NCBI RefSeq assembly: GCF_025345615.1
Contig: NZ_JAODWD010000002.1
Location: forward strand, 124,001-188,000
Origin: Mycobacterium deserti
GTDB lineage: Bacteria; Actinomycetota; Actinomycetes; Mycobacteriales; Mycobacteriaceae
Length of the DNA stretch: 64,000 bases
Direction of reading: 5' to 3'
This document shows, in pieces, positions 27,748-37,926 of the stretch. How positions within the stretch are numbered: position 1 is the stretch's first letter; each line of letters starts with the position of its first letter. The translations under genes were made by a program, and so were the position numbers. The notes beneath the pieces are model-generated. The model was given only the letters and a program-made list of their open reading frames with translations. It was not told the origin of the DNA and did not search any database.

Positions 27748-27836
27748 TGCGACTATCTCCTCATTGAGGCCGGTCCCCGTATCAGGTAGGACCGGGACGG
27801 ATCGGGCGGGTAGAGCTGGGTGGGAAGGTGCCCTTG

Positions 27837-28916
<1,080 letters not shown>

Positions 28917-28964
28917 CTATTTGATGCCGTAGTTCCCAGCCGCCATCGGTGACGGCGGGAAGTC

Positions 28965-29570
28965 TTACTTCGAGTACAACTCGACGATCAGCTGCTCGGT
29001 GAGCGGCACATCGATCTGCGCACGTTCCGGCAACTGATGCACCAGGATGCGCTGACGTTCGCCGACGACCTGCAGCCAGGCGGGGATCGGACGGTCGCCG
29101 GCGGTCTCCCGGGCGATCACGAACGGATCCGTGTTCAGCGACTTCTCCTTGACGTCGATGATGTCGTACTGCGACACCCGGTAGCTCGGGATGTCGACCT
29201 TGACACCGTTGACGGTGAAGTGGCCGTGGCTGACCAGCTGGCGGGCCATCCGGCGGGTGCGGGCCAGGCCCGCGCGGTAGACGACGTTGTCCAGCCGGCT
29301 CTCGAGGATGCGCAGCAGGTTGTCACCGGTCTTGCCCGGCAGACGGTTGGCTTCCTCGTAGTAGCGACGGAACTGCTTTTCCATCACGCCGTAGCTGAAG
29401 CGGGCTTTCTGCTTCTCCTGCAGCTGCTGGCGGTACTCGCTCTCCTTGATGCGCGCGCGGCCGTGCTGACCGGGCGGGTAGGGGCGCTTCTCGAATGACT
29501 GATCGCCGCCGACGAGGTCGACGCCGAGGCGGCGCGACTTGCGGGTCGCGGGTCCGGTGTAACGAGCCAT
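28965..29570 (-). CDS. rpsD: 30S ribosomal protein S4
   Basis: A 201-residue primary 16S rRNA-binding protein. MARYTGPATRKSRRLG opens the protein and the S4 RNA-binding domain (LESRLDNVVYRAGLA) is in place. It is the zinc-independent form, without the N-terminal cysteines. In other bacteria S4 represses this operon; I see no specific target here beyond hairpins near rpoA. It lies 15 bp after rpsK. Confidence 0.98.
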   Translation of the reverse strand: MARYTGPATRKSRRLGVDLVGGDQSFEKRPYPPGQHGRARIKESEYRQQLQEKQKARFSYGVMEKQFRRYYEEANRLPGKTGDNLLRILESRLDNVVYRAGLARTRRMARQLVSHGHFTVNGVKVDIPSYRVSQYDIIDVKEKSLNTDPFVIARETAGDRPIPAWLQVVGERQRILVHQLPERAQIDVPLTEQLIVELYSK

Positions 29571-29585
29571 GAGTTCTGTTCCTCC

Positions 29586-30002
29586 CTAGACCCGGCGCCG
29601 CTTGGGCGGACGGCAGCCGTTGTGCGGCTGCGGGGTGACATCGGAAATGGCGCCGACCTCGAGGCCGGCGGCCTGCAGCGACCGGATCGCGGTCTCGCGG
29701 CCCGAACCCGGGCCCTTGACGAACACGTCGACCTTTTTCACGCCGTGCTCCTGGGCCTTGCGGGCGGCGTTCTCGGCGGCCAGCTGAGCGGCGAACGGCG
29801 TCGACTTACGTGAGCCCTTGAAGCCGACGTGACCCGACGACGCCCAGGCAATGACGTTGCCCTGCGGGTCGGTGATCGACACGATCGTGTTGTTGAAGGT
29901 GCTCTTGATGTGCGCGGCGCCGTGCGGGACGTTCTTCTTTTCCCTGCGGCGGGTCTTCTGCCCCTTCTTCGGGGCAGCGGCACCCTTCTTTGCTGGTGGC
30001 AT
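29586..30002 (-). CDS. rpsK: 30S ribosomal protein S11
   Basis: A 138-residue protein of the 30S platform. It has a basic N-terminal extension ([19 protein letters not shown]), then the conserved core with [13 protein letters not shown] and the C-terminus [11 protein letters not shown]. The start at ATG 30002 is 4 bp after the rpsM stop; the frame is open further upstream but that would lie within rpsM. Confidence 0.98.
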   Translation of the reverse strand: MPPAKKGAAAPKKGQKTRRREKKNVPHGAAHIKSTFNNTIVSITDPQGNVIAWASSGHVGFKGSRKSTPFAAQLAAENAARKAQEHGVKKVDVFVKGPGSGRETAIRSLQAAGLEVGAISDVTPQPHNGCRPPKRRRV

Positions 30003-30006
30003 CTGC

Positions 30007-30381
30007 TTACCTGGCCTTCTTCTTGCCGGCGATGGTGCGCTTGGGGCCCTTGCGGGTACGCGCATTGGTCTTGGTCCGCTGGCCACGCACCGGCAGGCCA
30101 CGGCGGTGCCGCAGACCCTGGTAGCAGCCGATTTCGATCTTGCGGCGGATATCGGCCTGCACCTCGCGGCGCAGATCGCCTTCCACCTTGAGGTTGCCCT
30201 CGATGTAGTCGCGCAACTGGGTCACCTGATCGTCGGTCAGGTCCTTGGTGCGCAGATCCTTGTCGATACCGGTCGCGGCCAGGATCTCCTGGGACCGGGT
30301 ACGGCCGATGCCGAAAATGTAGGTAAGGGCGATCTCCATGCGCTTGTCGCGCGGGAGGTCAACGCCCACTAGCCGTGCCAT
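30007..30381 (-). CDS. rpsM: 30S ribosomal protein S13
   Basis: A 124-residue head protein of the small subunit that contacts tRNA and L5. It begins [14 protein letters not shown] and ends in a basic tail (KKKAR). It is preceded by 150 bp of non-coding sequence after rpmJ. Confidence 0.98.
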   Translation of the reverse strand: MARLVGVDLPRDKRMEIALTYIFGIGRTRSQEILAATGIDKDLRTKDLTDDQVTQLRDYIEGNLKVEGDLRREVQADIRRKIEIGCYQGLRHRRGLPVRGQRTKTNARTRKGPKRTIAGKKKAR

Positions 30382-30443
30382 CAGGCAGTGTTCCTTCTTC
30401 TATGCGGAGGTCTGGTCCCAGCCCGTTCCCTCATCTTGATGGG

Positions 30444-30463
30444 GTCCGGCCTCCGTGCCGGAC
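30444..30463 (-). promoter_or_regulatory. Hairpin in the rpmJ-rpsM gap
   Basis: A perfect 7-bp inverted repeat (GTCCGGC at 30444, GCCGGAC at 30457) with a 6-base loop sits in the 150-bp spacer 63 bp upstream of rpsM. There is no U-tract, so an RNA-processing or regulatory role is as likely as termination. I see nothing else in this gap. Confidence 0.35.
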
Positions 30464-30531
30464 GTGACGAGCGGCGTATCCGCTCAGTGGTACTGGGATT
30501 TCGTCATTGAGTTGTCGGCAGCAGCGGCTTA

Positions 30532-30645
30532 CTAGCCCTGACGCTGCTTGTGGCGGGGATCGGAGCAGATCACCATGACCCGCCCATGCCGGCGGATCAC
30601 CCTGCACTTATCGCAGATGGGCTTGACGCTCGGGTTCACCTTCAC
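30532..30645 (-). CDS. rpmJ: 50S ribosomal protein L36 (zinc-binding type)
   Basis: A 37-residue protein read on the minus strand from GTG 30645 to TAG at 30532. It begins [16 protein letters not shown] and carries the C-x2-C...C...H zinc pattern (Cys 11, 14, 27 and His 32), so this is the zinc-dependent form. It lies between infA and rpsM, as usual. It was identified by direct translation because it is too short for most gene lists. Confidence 0.96.
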
Positions 30646-30672
30646 GGCTCGTTCGATCCTGTTCTCGTCTGG

Positions 30673-30894
30673 TTACTTGTATCGATAAACAATGCGGCCC
30701 CGGGACAGGTCGTAGGGAGAAAGCTCCACTACGACGCGGTCCTCGGGCAGGATGCGGATGTAGTGCTGCCGCATCTTGCCGCTGATGTGGGCAAGGACCT
30801 TGTGTCCGTTCTCCAGCTCAATGCGAAACATCGCATTGGGCAGAGGCTCGACCACTCGACCCTCGACCTCGATGGCACCGTCTTTCTTGGCCAT
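30673..30894 (-). CDS. infA: Translation initiation factor IF-1
   Basis: A 73-residue OB-fold protein ([18 protein letters not shown] to RGRIVYRYK) that blocks the ribosomal A site during initiation. ATG 30894 is the only sensible start although the frame is open for 700 bp upstream. It is the first gene of the infA-rpmJ-rpsM-rpsK-rpsD-rpoA-rplQ-truA run. In the ancestral bacterial order it follows map, which here lies 24 kb away on the same strand. Confidence 0.98.
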
Positions 30895-31137
30895 TGTGTT
30901 TCGGAGATCCTCCGTGTCCTGATCGTTGGCGCCTGCTGGCGCGGCTAGGCTCCGACTACAAAACGTGAGCCAGTAGCCAGAAATTCCAGAACAGGGCACG
31001 CAAGAGCCGGCGCGATCGCCGCACCGTTGATCCATATTACCCGCTGGAGCGCTCGCCCCAAAATCGTCGAACGGCCACCTCACAGCGGTCGGCATGACCA
31101 CCATATCGGCTGGACAGCGGGCGCATACTTGATCACG
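30895..31137. promoter_or_regulatory. Divergent intergenic region, infA / receiver-flavoprotein gene
   Basis: These 243 bp carry the start region for the ribosomal run on the minus strand and for the plus-strand signalling gene. I see no clear -35/-10 pair and no ribosome-binding site before ATG 31138. No RNA gene is evident. Confidence 0.4.
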
Positions 31138-32805
31138 ATGACCGGCCCCATCCCCCAACCTCGCAAGCCCGTGATCCTGACCGTCGACGACGATCCCGCC
31201 GTGTCGCGCGCCGTGGCTCGCGACCTGCGCCGCCACTACGGCGAGGCCTTTCGCATCGTGCGCGCAGAGAACGGCCCCGACGCGCTCGAGACGCTCAACG
31301 AACTGAAGCTGCGCGGCGAGACCGTCGCGGTGTTCGTCGCCGACTACCGGATGCCGCAGATGAGTGGCATCGAGTTCCTCGAAGAGGCGATGGACATCTA
31401 CCCGATGGCTCGCCGGGTGCTGCTCACCGCCTATGCCGACACTCATGCCGCGATCGACGCGATCAACGTCGTGGACCTCGACCACTATCTGCTCAAGCCC
31501 TGGGATCCGCCGGAGGAGAAGCTCTACCCGGTGATCGACGCGCTGATCGAGGCGTGGCGGCAGACCGGTGAGCGTGCGATCCCGCACACCAAGATCATCG
31601 GACACCCGTGGAATATCCGGTCGTCCGAGGTCCGCGAGTTCCTGGCCCGAAACAGGCTGTACTACACCTGGTTTCGTGCTGACGAACCCAAGGGAAAGCA
31701 GCTGCTCGACGCCGCCGGGCTCGACGAGCTGACCCTGCCGGTGGTGATCACCGAGCAGGGCGAGACGCTCGTCGCGCCGACGGACGCCGAACTCGGCGCA
31801 ACGCTGGGGTTGTCCACCACGCCCGCCGACGACTTCTACGACCTCGTCGTCATCGGCGGCGGACCGGCGGGCCTGGCCGCGGCGGTGTACGGCGCCTCAG
31901 AAGGTCTCAAGACCGTGCTCATCGAGCGCACCGCCACCGGCGGGCAAGCAGGCCAGAGTTCGCGCATCGAGAACTACCTCGGCTTCCCCGACGGACTGTC
32001 GGGCGCACAACTGGCCGAGCGGGCCCGTCGGCAGGCCGAGAAGTTCGAGGCAGAGCTGATCACCGCGGCCGAGGTGACGGCACTGGAGATCGACGGCAGC
32101 GCCCGCACCATCCACCTGTCCGACGGCCGGGCCATCGGCACCCGCGCGGTCATCCTCGCGATGGGCGTCGAATACCGGGAGCTGCCCGCCGAAGGCTGCG
32201 CCACTCTTACCGGGGCAGGCGTCTATTACGGCGCCACCACCTCAGTGGCCTCCGAATGCGAGGACGACGAGGTGTTCGTGATCGGCGGCGCGAACTCCGC
32301 GGGCCAGGCCGCGATGTACTTGTCGCGTACGGCCAAGAAGGTGAACATCGTCTGCCGCCGCACTCTCGAGGACTCGATGTCGTACTACCTGATCCAGCAG
32401 ATCAGGTCTAAAGACAACATCCGGGAGATGCCGCACACCGTCGTTCATGCTGTCAAGGGCGCCGACCATCTGGAGCGCATCTGTCTGGAGAACGTTCAGA
32501 CCGGTGAGCGCGAGGAACACAACTGCGGCCGGATGTTCATCTTCATCGGCGCCGAACCACGGACCGATTGGGTCGAGCAGGCCGGCATCGCCCGCGACGA
32601 CCACGGCTTCATCCTCGCGGGCCCGGACCTTCGTAACGTGGCCGGCTGGACTTTGGAACGGCCGCCGCACCACCTGGAAACAAGTGTGCCCGGTGTGTTT
32701 GTTGCAGGAGACGTGCGTTCGGAATCAGCCAAACGGGTGGCGGCGGCTGTCGGCGAAGGGTCGATGGCCGTGATGCTGGTGCACCGGTATCTGGCGGAAG
32801 CTTAG
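31138..32805 (+). CDS. Response-regulator receiver fused to thioredoxin-reductase-like flavoprotein
   Basis: A 555-residue fusion. The receiver domain (about 13-135) has the acidic pair in TVDDDP, phosphoacceptor Asp 69 (FVADYRMP) and Lys 120 (LLKPWD). A glutaredoxin-like linker domain (about 145-225) lacks a CxxC. A thioredoxin-reductase-type enzyme (about 235-555) has FAD motif [12 protein letters not shown] and NADPH motif [12 protein letters not shown]. The redox-active CxxC expected between those motifs is absent; the equivalent stretch reads [10 protein letters not shown]. So phosphorylation probably controls a flavoprotein with a different electron acceptor. It lies 11 bp upstream of its likely kinase. 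Confidence 0.88.
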
Positions 32806-32816
32806 GAGAGCGGATC

Positions 32817-34310
32817 ATGGGCGAATCAGAGAACAGATGCATGCCCGACGAACTGCGCTCGCTGTTCCTGTTCGAGAAGCTGAGTGACAGGCAACTGCAG
32901 ATCCTGTGCGAGAACGGCCACATCGGCACCTTCGAACCGGGCCCGGTCTGCACCGAGGGCGAGCCGGCGACGTGCTTCTATGTGCTGCTCGACGGTGAGC
33001 TCGTCATGTCGAAACGGTCGGGGGGTGTCGACGTCGTCACCAATCGCACCTCTCAGCGTGGCGTTTATTGCGGTGCCTGGTCGGCTTATGTCCCGAACGA
33101 GGAGCACATATACGAGGCCTCGGTTCGGGTGACTCGCCCGTCCCGGTTCTTCGTCCTCGACGCTGACGCCTTCGCCAGGTTCATGAAGTCTGAATTCCCG
33201 ATGGCCGTTCACCTGTTGGAGGGCCACAAGGTCGGCGGCCGGCGCCAAAGCCAGGCGCTCGGCCAACGAGAAAAGCTGCTGGCGCTCGGCACCATCACGG
33301 CCGGGCTCACCCACCAGCTGAACAACCCGGCCGCGGCGGCCGCGCGGGCCGTCGCCGACCTGCGCGACGGCGTGGGCAAGATGCGACACAAGCTCGCCAT
33401 GCTGGCCGACGGCAAGTTCACCCCCGAAGCGCTGCGGGTGTTGGTGAGCATCCAGGACGAGGTCGCCGAACAGGTCGCCAAGTCGAAGGCCCAAGAACTG
33501 ACTGCACTCGAATCGTCCGATCGAGAAGAACAGATCGGTGACTGGCTCGAGGGCCACGGCATCGTCGGCGCCTGGGATTACGCACCGACGTTCGTCGAGG
33601 CCGGTCTGGACATCGACTGGCTGGAGAAGGTCCAGGCGTCGATCGACGACGTCGACTGCTCCGCCACCATGCAGAGCGCCATCGGGTGGCTGAAGTACAC
33701 CATCGACACCGAGTTGCGGATGAACGAGATCGCCGATGCCAGCGCTCGCATCTCGGGTCTGCTCGCCGGCGCCAAGAAGTATTCACAGATGGACCGGGCC
33801 GAGTACCAGATGGTCAATGTGCATGAGCTGCTGTGGAACACCCTGAAGACGCTGTTCGGCGACAAGGTCGGCCCGGACAAGCCCGTCAAACTCGTCAAGG
33901 AGTGGGACAAGTCGATCCCTGAAATCTCTTGCTACCCGGGCGGTTTGAACGAGGTATGGGACGTCATCATCAACAACGCGATCCAGGCAATGGGTGGCCA
34001 CGGCACACTGACGATCAAAACCGCGCGTGAGGGCGACGACATGGTGCGCGTAGAGATCGGCGACGATGGGCCGGGCATTCCCGAGGACATCATCAATCGC
34101 ATCTTCACCGCGTTCTTCACCACCAAGCCGTTCGGGGAGGGTGACGGACTGGGTCTCGACCTGGCGAGGCGCATCGTGGTCGAGAAGCACCAGGGCGACA
34201 TCCGGGTCCAGTCGAAGCCGGGCGACACCCGCTTCATCATCCTGCTGCCGCTGGTGGCGCCCGCTCCCGAGGCGCCGACCCCCATCGAACTTCCTGTGCA
34301 CGCTGAGTAA
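32817..34310 (+). CDS. Sensor histidine kinase with N-terminal cyclic-nucleotide-binding-type domain
   Basis: A 497-residue soluble kinase without transmembrane segments. A cNMP/CRP-type beta-barrel (about 15-135, LFEKLSDRQLQIL...FYVLLDGEL) is followed by helices with the phosphoacceptor His 166 in AGLTHQLNNPAAA. A C-terminal HATPase has N-box NEVWDVIINNAIQ, G1 DDGPGIP, F-box FTAFFTTK and G2 GDGLGLDLA. It is surely the partner of the upstream receiver-flavoprotein. GGAGAG precedes ATG 32817 by seven bases. The cNMP pocket may bind a nucleotide or another ligand. Confidence 0.9.
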   Translation: MGESENRCMPDELRSLFLFEKLSDRQLQILCENGHIGTFEPGPVCTEGEPATCFYVLLDGELVMSKRSGGVDVVTNRTSQRGVYCGAWSAYVPNEEHIYEASVRVTRPSRFFVLDADAFARFMKSEFPMAVHLLEGHKVGGRRQSQALGQREKLLALGTITAGLTHQLNNPAAAAARAVADLRDGVGKMRHKLAMLADGKFTPEALRVLVSIQDEVAEQVAKSKAQELTALESSDREEQIGDWLEGHGIVGAWDYAPTFVEAGLDIDWLEKVQASIDDVDCSATMQSAIGWLKYTIDTELRMNEIADASARISGLLAGAKKYSQMDRAEYQMVNVHELLWNTLKTLFGDKVGPDKPVKLVKEWDKSIPEISCYPGGLNEVWDVIINNAIQAMGGHGTLTIKTAREGDDMVRVEIGDDGPGIPEDIINRIFTAFFTTKPFGEGDGLGLDLARRIVVEKHQGDIRVQSKPGDTRFIILLPLVAPAPEAPTPIELPVHAE

Positions 34311-34349
34311 AACGGAATAGCGGGCCGACACAGCCGGGTTGCAGCCACC

Positions 34350-35222
34350 ATGACCAAACCCAATCTCGGCACGTTCGGCGCGTTCGGGCACTACTCGCAA
34401 TGGCAGCGGTTGTCTGCGCAGCAACTTCGAGACATCGAGAACCTCGGATACGCAGCTATTTGGGCCGGCGGCTCGCCGCCCGCCGAACTCGACTGGATCG
34501 ATCCCATCCTCGCCGCGACCGAGTCAATGCAGCTGGCCACCGGCATCGTCAACATCTGGACGGCTGACGCGGGCCCGGTCAGCGAGTCCTTTCGCCGCAT
34601 CGACCAGGCCTACCCCGGCCGTTTCCTTCTGGGCATCGGTGTCGGCCACCCCGAAGCGCATCAGGAGTACCGCAAGCCGATCGACGCCTTGCGCGAATAC
34701 CTCGACAGACTCGACGAATACGGCGTCCCCAAGGACCGCCGCGTCGTCGCGGCGCTGGGGCCCAAGGTGCTGCAGCTGTCCGCGGACCGCAGCGCCGGCG
34801 CCCATCCCTACCTGACCACACCGGAACACACCGCTCGCGCGCGTGAGCTTCTCGGGCCGGACGCATTCATCGCCCCCGAGCACAAGGTGGTGCTGACCAC
34901 CGACGCCGAAAAAGCCCGTGCCACGGGCCGCAAGGCGCTCGAGATCTACCTCAACCTGCAGAACTACCTGAACAACTGGAGGCGACTCGGGTTCACCGAG
35001 GACGACTTTGCGGACGCGAGGGGCGATGGGAATCCGGCCGAGCCGGGCAGCAACCGCCTGGTCGACGCTGTTGTCGCCTACGGCACCACCGAGGCCATCG
35101 CAACGCGACTACGGCAGCACCGCGACGCCGGCGCCGACCATGTGCCTGTTCAGGTGCTGACCGGACCTGACAAGCTGGTGGATGCGCTGGCCGAACTGGC
35201 CGGGCCGCTGGGTTTGCAGTGA
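34350..35222 (+). CDS. LLM-class (probably F420-dependent) oxidoreductase
   Basis: A 290-residue luciferase-like TIM-barrel protein in the position of M. tuberculosis Rv3463. It has the TIGR03620-like features TGIVNIWTA, YPGRFLLGIGVGHPE and AALGPKVLQLSADRSAGAHPYLTTPEHT. F420 rather than FMN is likely in mycobacteria. The substrate is unknown. It is the first of two tandem paralogues and ends 26 bp before the second start. Confidence 0.87.
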   Translation: MTKPNLGTFGAFGHYSQWQRLSAQQLRDIENLGYAAIWAGGSPPAELDWIDPILAATESMQLATGIVNIWTADAGPVSESFRRIDQAYPGRFLLGIGVGHPEAHQEYRKPIDALREYLDRLDEYGVPKDRRVVAALGPKVLQLSADRSAGAHPYLTTPEHTARARELLGPDAFIAPEHKVVLTTDAEKARATGRKALEIYLNLQNYLNNWRRLGFTEDDFADARGDGNPAEPGSNRLVDAVVAYGTTEAIATRLRQHRDAGADHVPVQVLTGPDKLVDALAELAGPLGLQ

Positions 35223-35248
35223 ACGTTTCGACGGAAGGGGTTGTGACG

Positions 35249-36091
35249 ATGGCTGAACTCAAGCCGAACCTGGGTCGCTACGGCGTATGGACGTTCGGAG
35301 CGGTCAAGCCCGAACAGGCCGTCGAGATCGAGAAACTCGGCTACGGCGCCGTGTGGATCGGCGGATCACCGTCCGGTGATCTGAAGTACGTCGACCCGAT
35401 CCTGGCCGAGACCGACACGCTGCAGGTTGCGACCGGCATCATCAACGTGTGGACGGCGCCTGCAGACGAGGTCGCTGAGGCCTATCACCGCATCGAGGAC
35501 GCTTACCCCGGCCGGTTCCTGCTCGGAATCGGCATCGGTCATCCCGAGCACACCGACGAGTACCGCAAACCGTACGACGTGCTGGTCGAGTACCTCGACG
35601 CGCTCGACGCCGCGAAGGTGCCGACGAGCAGGCGAGTCGTCGCCGCGCTCGGGCCGAAGGTGCTCAAGCTCGCGGCGCGACGCAGCGCGGGGGCGCACCC
35701 GTACCTGACCACCCCGGTGCATACGGGAGAGGCGCGAAATCTCATCGGCCCCACCGTCTTTCTGGCGCCGGAGCATAAAGTGGTGCTGGCCCGCGACGCC
35801 GAGGCGTCGCGCAAGATCGGTCGCGAGACCGTCGACTTCTACCTGAACCTGTCGAATTACCTCAACAACTGGAAGCGGCTCGGGTTCACCGACGACGACG
35901 TCGCCAAGCCGGGCAGCGACCGGTTGATCGACGCGGTCGTCGCCCACGGCACCCCAGAAGACATCGCCAAACGGCTGAACGAGCATCTCGAAGCCGGCGC
36001 TGACCACGTCACGATTCAGGTGCTCGGTGGCTGGGACGCGCTGCTGCCCACGCTCACTGAACTGGCGGAGCCGCTCGGGCTCAAGAGCTGA
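35249..36091 (+). CDS. LLM-class (probably F420-dependent) oxidoreductase, tandem paralogue
   Basis: A 280-residue paralogue of the preceding protein, similar along its whole length (TGIINVWTA, GIGIGHPEH, AGAHPYLTTPVHT). It lacks a short insertion present in the first copy near residue 230 (DARGDGNPAE). ATG 35249 has GGAAGGGG upstream, which decides against GTG 35219 overlapping the first gene's stop. Tandem duplication with divergence suggests different substrates. Confidence 0.86.
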   Translation: MAELKPNLGRYGVWTFGAVKPEQAVEIEKLGYGAVWIGGSPSGDLKYVDPILAETDTLQVATGIINVWTAPADEVAEAYHRIEDAYPGRFLLGIGIGHPEHTDEYRKPYDVLVEYLDALDAAKVPTSRRVVAALGPKVLKLAARRSAGAHPYLTTPVHTGEARNLIGPTVFLAPEHKVVLARDAEASRKIGRETVDFYLNLSNYLNNWKRLGFTDDDVAKPGSDRLIDAVVAHGTPEDIAKRLNEHLEAGADHVTIQVLGGWDALLPTLTELAEPLGLKS

Positions 36092-36135
36092 CCGAAAACG
36101 TCCAAGATCGGCTTTGCCTGTCTAGGCTGACCGCC

Positions 36136-36618
36136 GTGGCCGGCTTCGTGCGCAGGTTGTTTCGGATCGGCAAGCTGCCCGGCGAGATGCGGGCGCAGGC
36201 CGAGACCGAGGGAATCATCCACCTCGAGGAGTGCATCGCGGCCGTGGTGCGCTTCACCGGTCGCATTCCCGGCCGCAAATCCGTTGGCCTGATACGCGGA
36301 TACGGAGGCGCGCTGGTCCTGACCAACGAACGCGTGCTCGGCACACTCTCGGCCATCCCGGGAAAGGCCGGCCGCGCCGTTGACCAACCGTGGCAAGGGC
36401 CGCAGGCCGGTGCGGTGGCAGGCACGCTGTCGGAATCGGGTCTCGTTCTCGCGATCGCCGACCTGGCGGCGGTGGATCCACAGTTCGACGGGACGTTCTC
36501 GCTGACATACAAGAGCAGCATTCCGTCTGACGTGTTGGCGCGCCTGCCAACTCACTCCATCGCGTTCAACGTGCCGCCCAAGTTCGTCTACAGCGCGCTT
36601 GGGATTCCCCGCGGCTGA
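36136..36618 (+). CDS. Conserved hypothetical protein
   Basis: A 160-residue protein of unknown function with no signal peptide or clear transmembrane helix. The middle contains RGYGGALVLTNERVLGTLS, reminiscent of PH-like 'bacterial PH domain' strands (a loose resemblance). A TAGGCT hexamer at 36122-36127 ends eight bases before GTG 36136, so leaderless transcription is likely. The 3' end is 3 bp from the frameshifted regulator's end on the other strand. Confidence 0.65.
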   Translation: MAGFVRRLFRIGKLPGEMRAQAETEGIIHLEECIAAVVRFTGRIPGRKSVGLIRGYGGALVLTNERVLGTLSAIPGKAGRAVDQPWQGPQAGAVAGTLSESGLVLAIADLAAVDPQFDGTFSLTYKSSIPSDVLARLPTHSIAFNVPPKFVYSALGIPRG

Positions 36619-36620
36619 CG

Positions 36621-37363
36621 CTACAACCGCACGCGGGCGTACGCGATCATCGCCGCACGTAGATAATCAGCGAGCCCAGCATCGAGCGCGTCCATATGGG
36701 CGCGCCATTCCGAGGGCTGACTCAGCGACTCCGCCAGCTCGACGTAGCCCGCTTGGTCGGCTCCCACACCTTCCGCTGGAGGGCGAGGTCGTCGTCGAGC
36801 ACCGCAAAGGTCGAGGAATCGTCGTGGGCGACCCCGGCCCGCATCAGCTCGAGCAGCCGGCTCTCCAGTTGAGCGCCCTCGTCGTTGAAGGTGTGAAAGT
36901 CCTGCTCGGACCACTCGGCCGTTCTGGCCTTCACTTTGCGCAATTCCGGATGGTCGTTGCGGTCCAATTCGCGATCGATGTAGTCGCGCCCGAACTCGAA
37001 GCCCTCGAACAGGTTTTCAGCCGACATCTCGGTTCCTTTCTCCAGGTGTTCGATCGTGGCCGCGACGGTCTCGGCGAGCCGATCAAGACGGCCGCGCTCT
37101 TCGAGCAGTCGGTGATGGTGGCGCCGCAACGCCTCGACGGGATCACGTTCGGCGTCGACGACCGCCCGAATCGTCGTCAGATCCAGGCCCAGCTCACGCA
37201 GGAGCAGAATCCGCTGCAGCCGAAGAATCTGCTCGCGCTCGTAGTAGCGGTAGCCGTTGGCACCCAGACGGTCCGGACGCAGCAGCCCGATCTCGTCGTA
37301 ATAGCGCAAGGTGCGCGCTGTCACCCCGGACGTTTTGGCCAGGTGCTGAATCGACCACGTCAT
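36621..37363 (-). pseudogene. MerR/TipA-type regulator, frameshifted near 36748
   Basis: From ATG 37363 the frame encodes a MerR helix-turn-helix (TSGVTARTLRYYDEIGLLRP), a coiled-coil dimerisation helix and the start of a TipAS-like ligand domain, stopping at 36722. The normal TipAS ending (GYVELAESLSQPSEW to AYARVRL) continues in another frame down to 36621. One extra G at the GGG run (CCC at 36748-36750 on the plus strand) would restore a protein of about 247 residues, the normal length of the family. Without it the DNA-binding part remains but the ligand domain loses about 40 residues. It could be a real mutation or a sequencing error. Confidence 0.75.
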
Positions 37364-37399
37364 CGTCGCCGCCGCTCCTTTCCTCACCGACTACCGCAG

Positions 37400-37430
37400 A
37401 CGGTAGAAGTTGACGCAACGGCAAGGTCAA
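37400..37430 (-). promoter_or_regulatory. MerR-type promoter with 19-bp spacer and operator dyad
   Basis: On the minus strand TTGACC (complement of 37425-37430) and TACCGT (complement of 37400-37405) are separated by 19 bp, the long spacer typical of MerR-activated promoters. Inside it TTGAC (37410-37414) and GTCAA (37426-37430) form an inverted repeat. A second dyad, CTACCG/CGGTAG, covers 37391-37406. The site lies 37 bp upstream of the MerR-type start codon, suggesting autoregulation. Confidence 0.6.
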
Positions 37431-37439
37431 GCCGCGGGG

Positions 37440-37874
37440 CTACTGCGGCGCCCCGCCGCCGGCCAACCGCTGCAGTCCCCGCAGAAGCGCTCGGCGTTCG
37501 TCGGCCGGCAACGCATTCAGCCACTGCTCCTCGCCGCGCTGAATTTCCTCCTGCGCTGCATCTTTGACCGCGCGTCCGGCGTCGGTGATCGCAAGCAGGC
37601 GCACGCGCCGATCATCGGGGTCCGGTTGCCGCTCGATGTATCCCTGCGACTGCAACTCGTCGAGGATCGGGATGATCCGCGTCTTGTCGGCGCCGATTGC
37701 GCCTGCAAGCGCGGCCTGCGTGCGCACGGGCGCCTCATCGAGTGCCACCAGCACGCTGTAGCCCCACATCGAGAGCCCGTGCTCGTCGAGGATCGGCCGC
37801 TCGGCGGCCGCGAGGTCACGCAGCAGCGGCGCAAGCATCGCCGCCAGGTCGGGACGCCTTGACCGCCGGGGCAT
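37440..37874 (-). CDS. MarR-family transcriptional regulator
   Basis: A 144-residue winged-helix regulator (TQAALAGAIGADKTRIIPILDELQSQGYIERQPDPDDRR), with recognition helix and DDRR wing visible. It is divergent from the TIGR03086-like gene, with only 52 bp between start codons, and probably represses it and itself. The MerR-type gene follows on the same strand with its own promoter in the gap. Confidence 0.88.
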   Translation of the reverse strand: MPRRSRRPDLAAMLAPLLRDLAAAERPILDEHGLSMWGYSVLVALDEAPVRTQAALAGAIGADKTRIIPILDELQSQGYIERQPDPDDRRVRLLAITDAGRAVKDAAQEEIQRGEEQWLNALPADERRALLRGLQRLAGGGAPQ

Positions 37875-37891
37875 GGCCGCGATACTAGACG

Positions 37892-37926
37892 TTGACCAAT
37901 TATATACGTTCGCCTATGATCTACGT

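Noticed and set aside
30895..31605. Upstream extension of the infA frame
   Set aside because: IF-1 begins at ATG 30894; the extension overlaps the divergent receiver-flavoprotein gene.
36740..36760. Programmed frameshift in the MerR/TipA gene
   Set aside because: No slippery heptamer or downstream structure is evident at the joint; a simple base loss is more likely.
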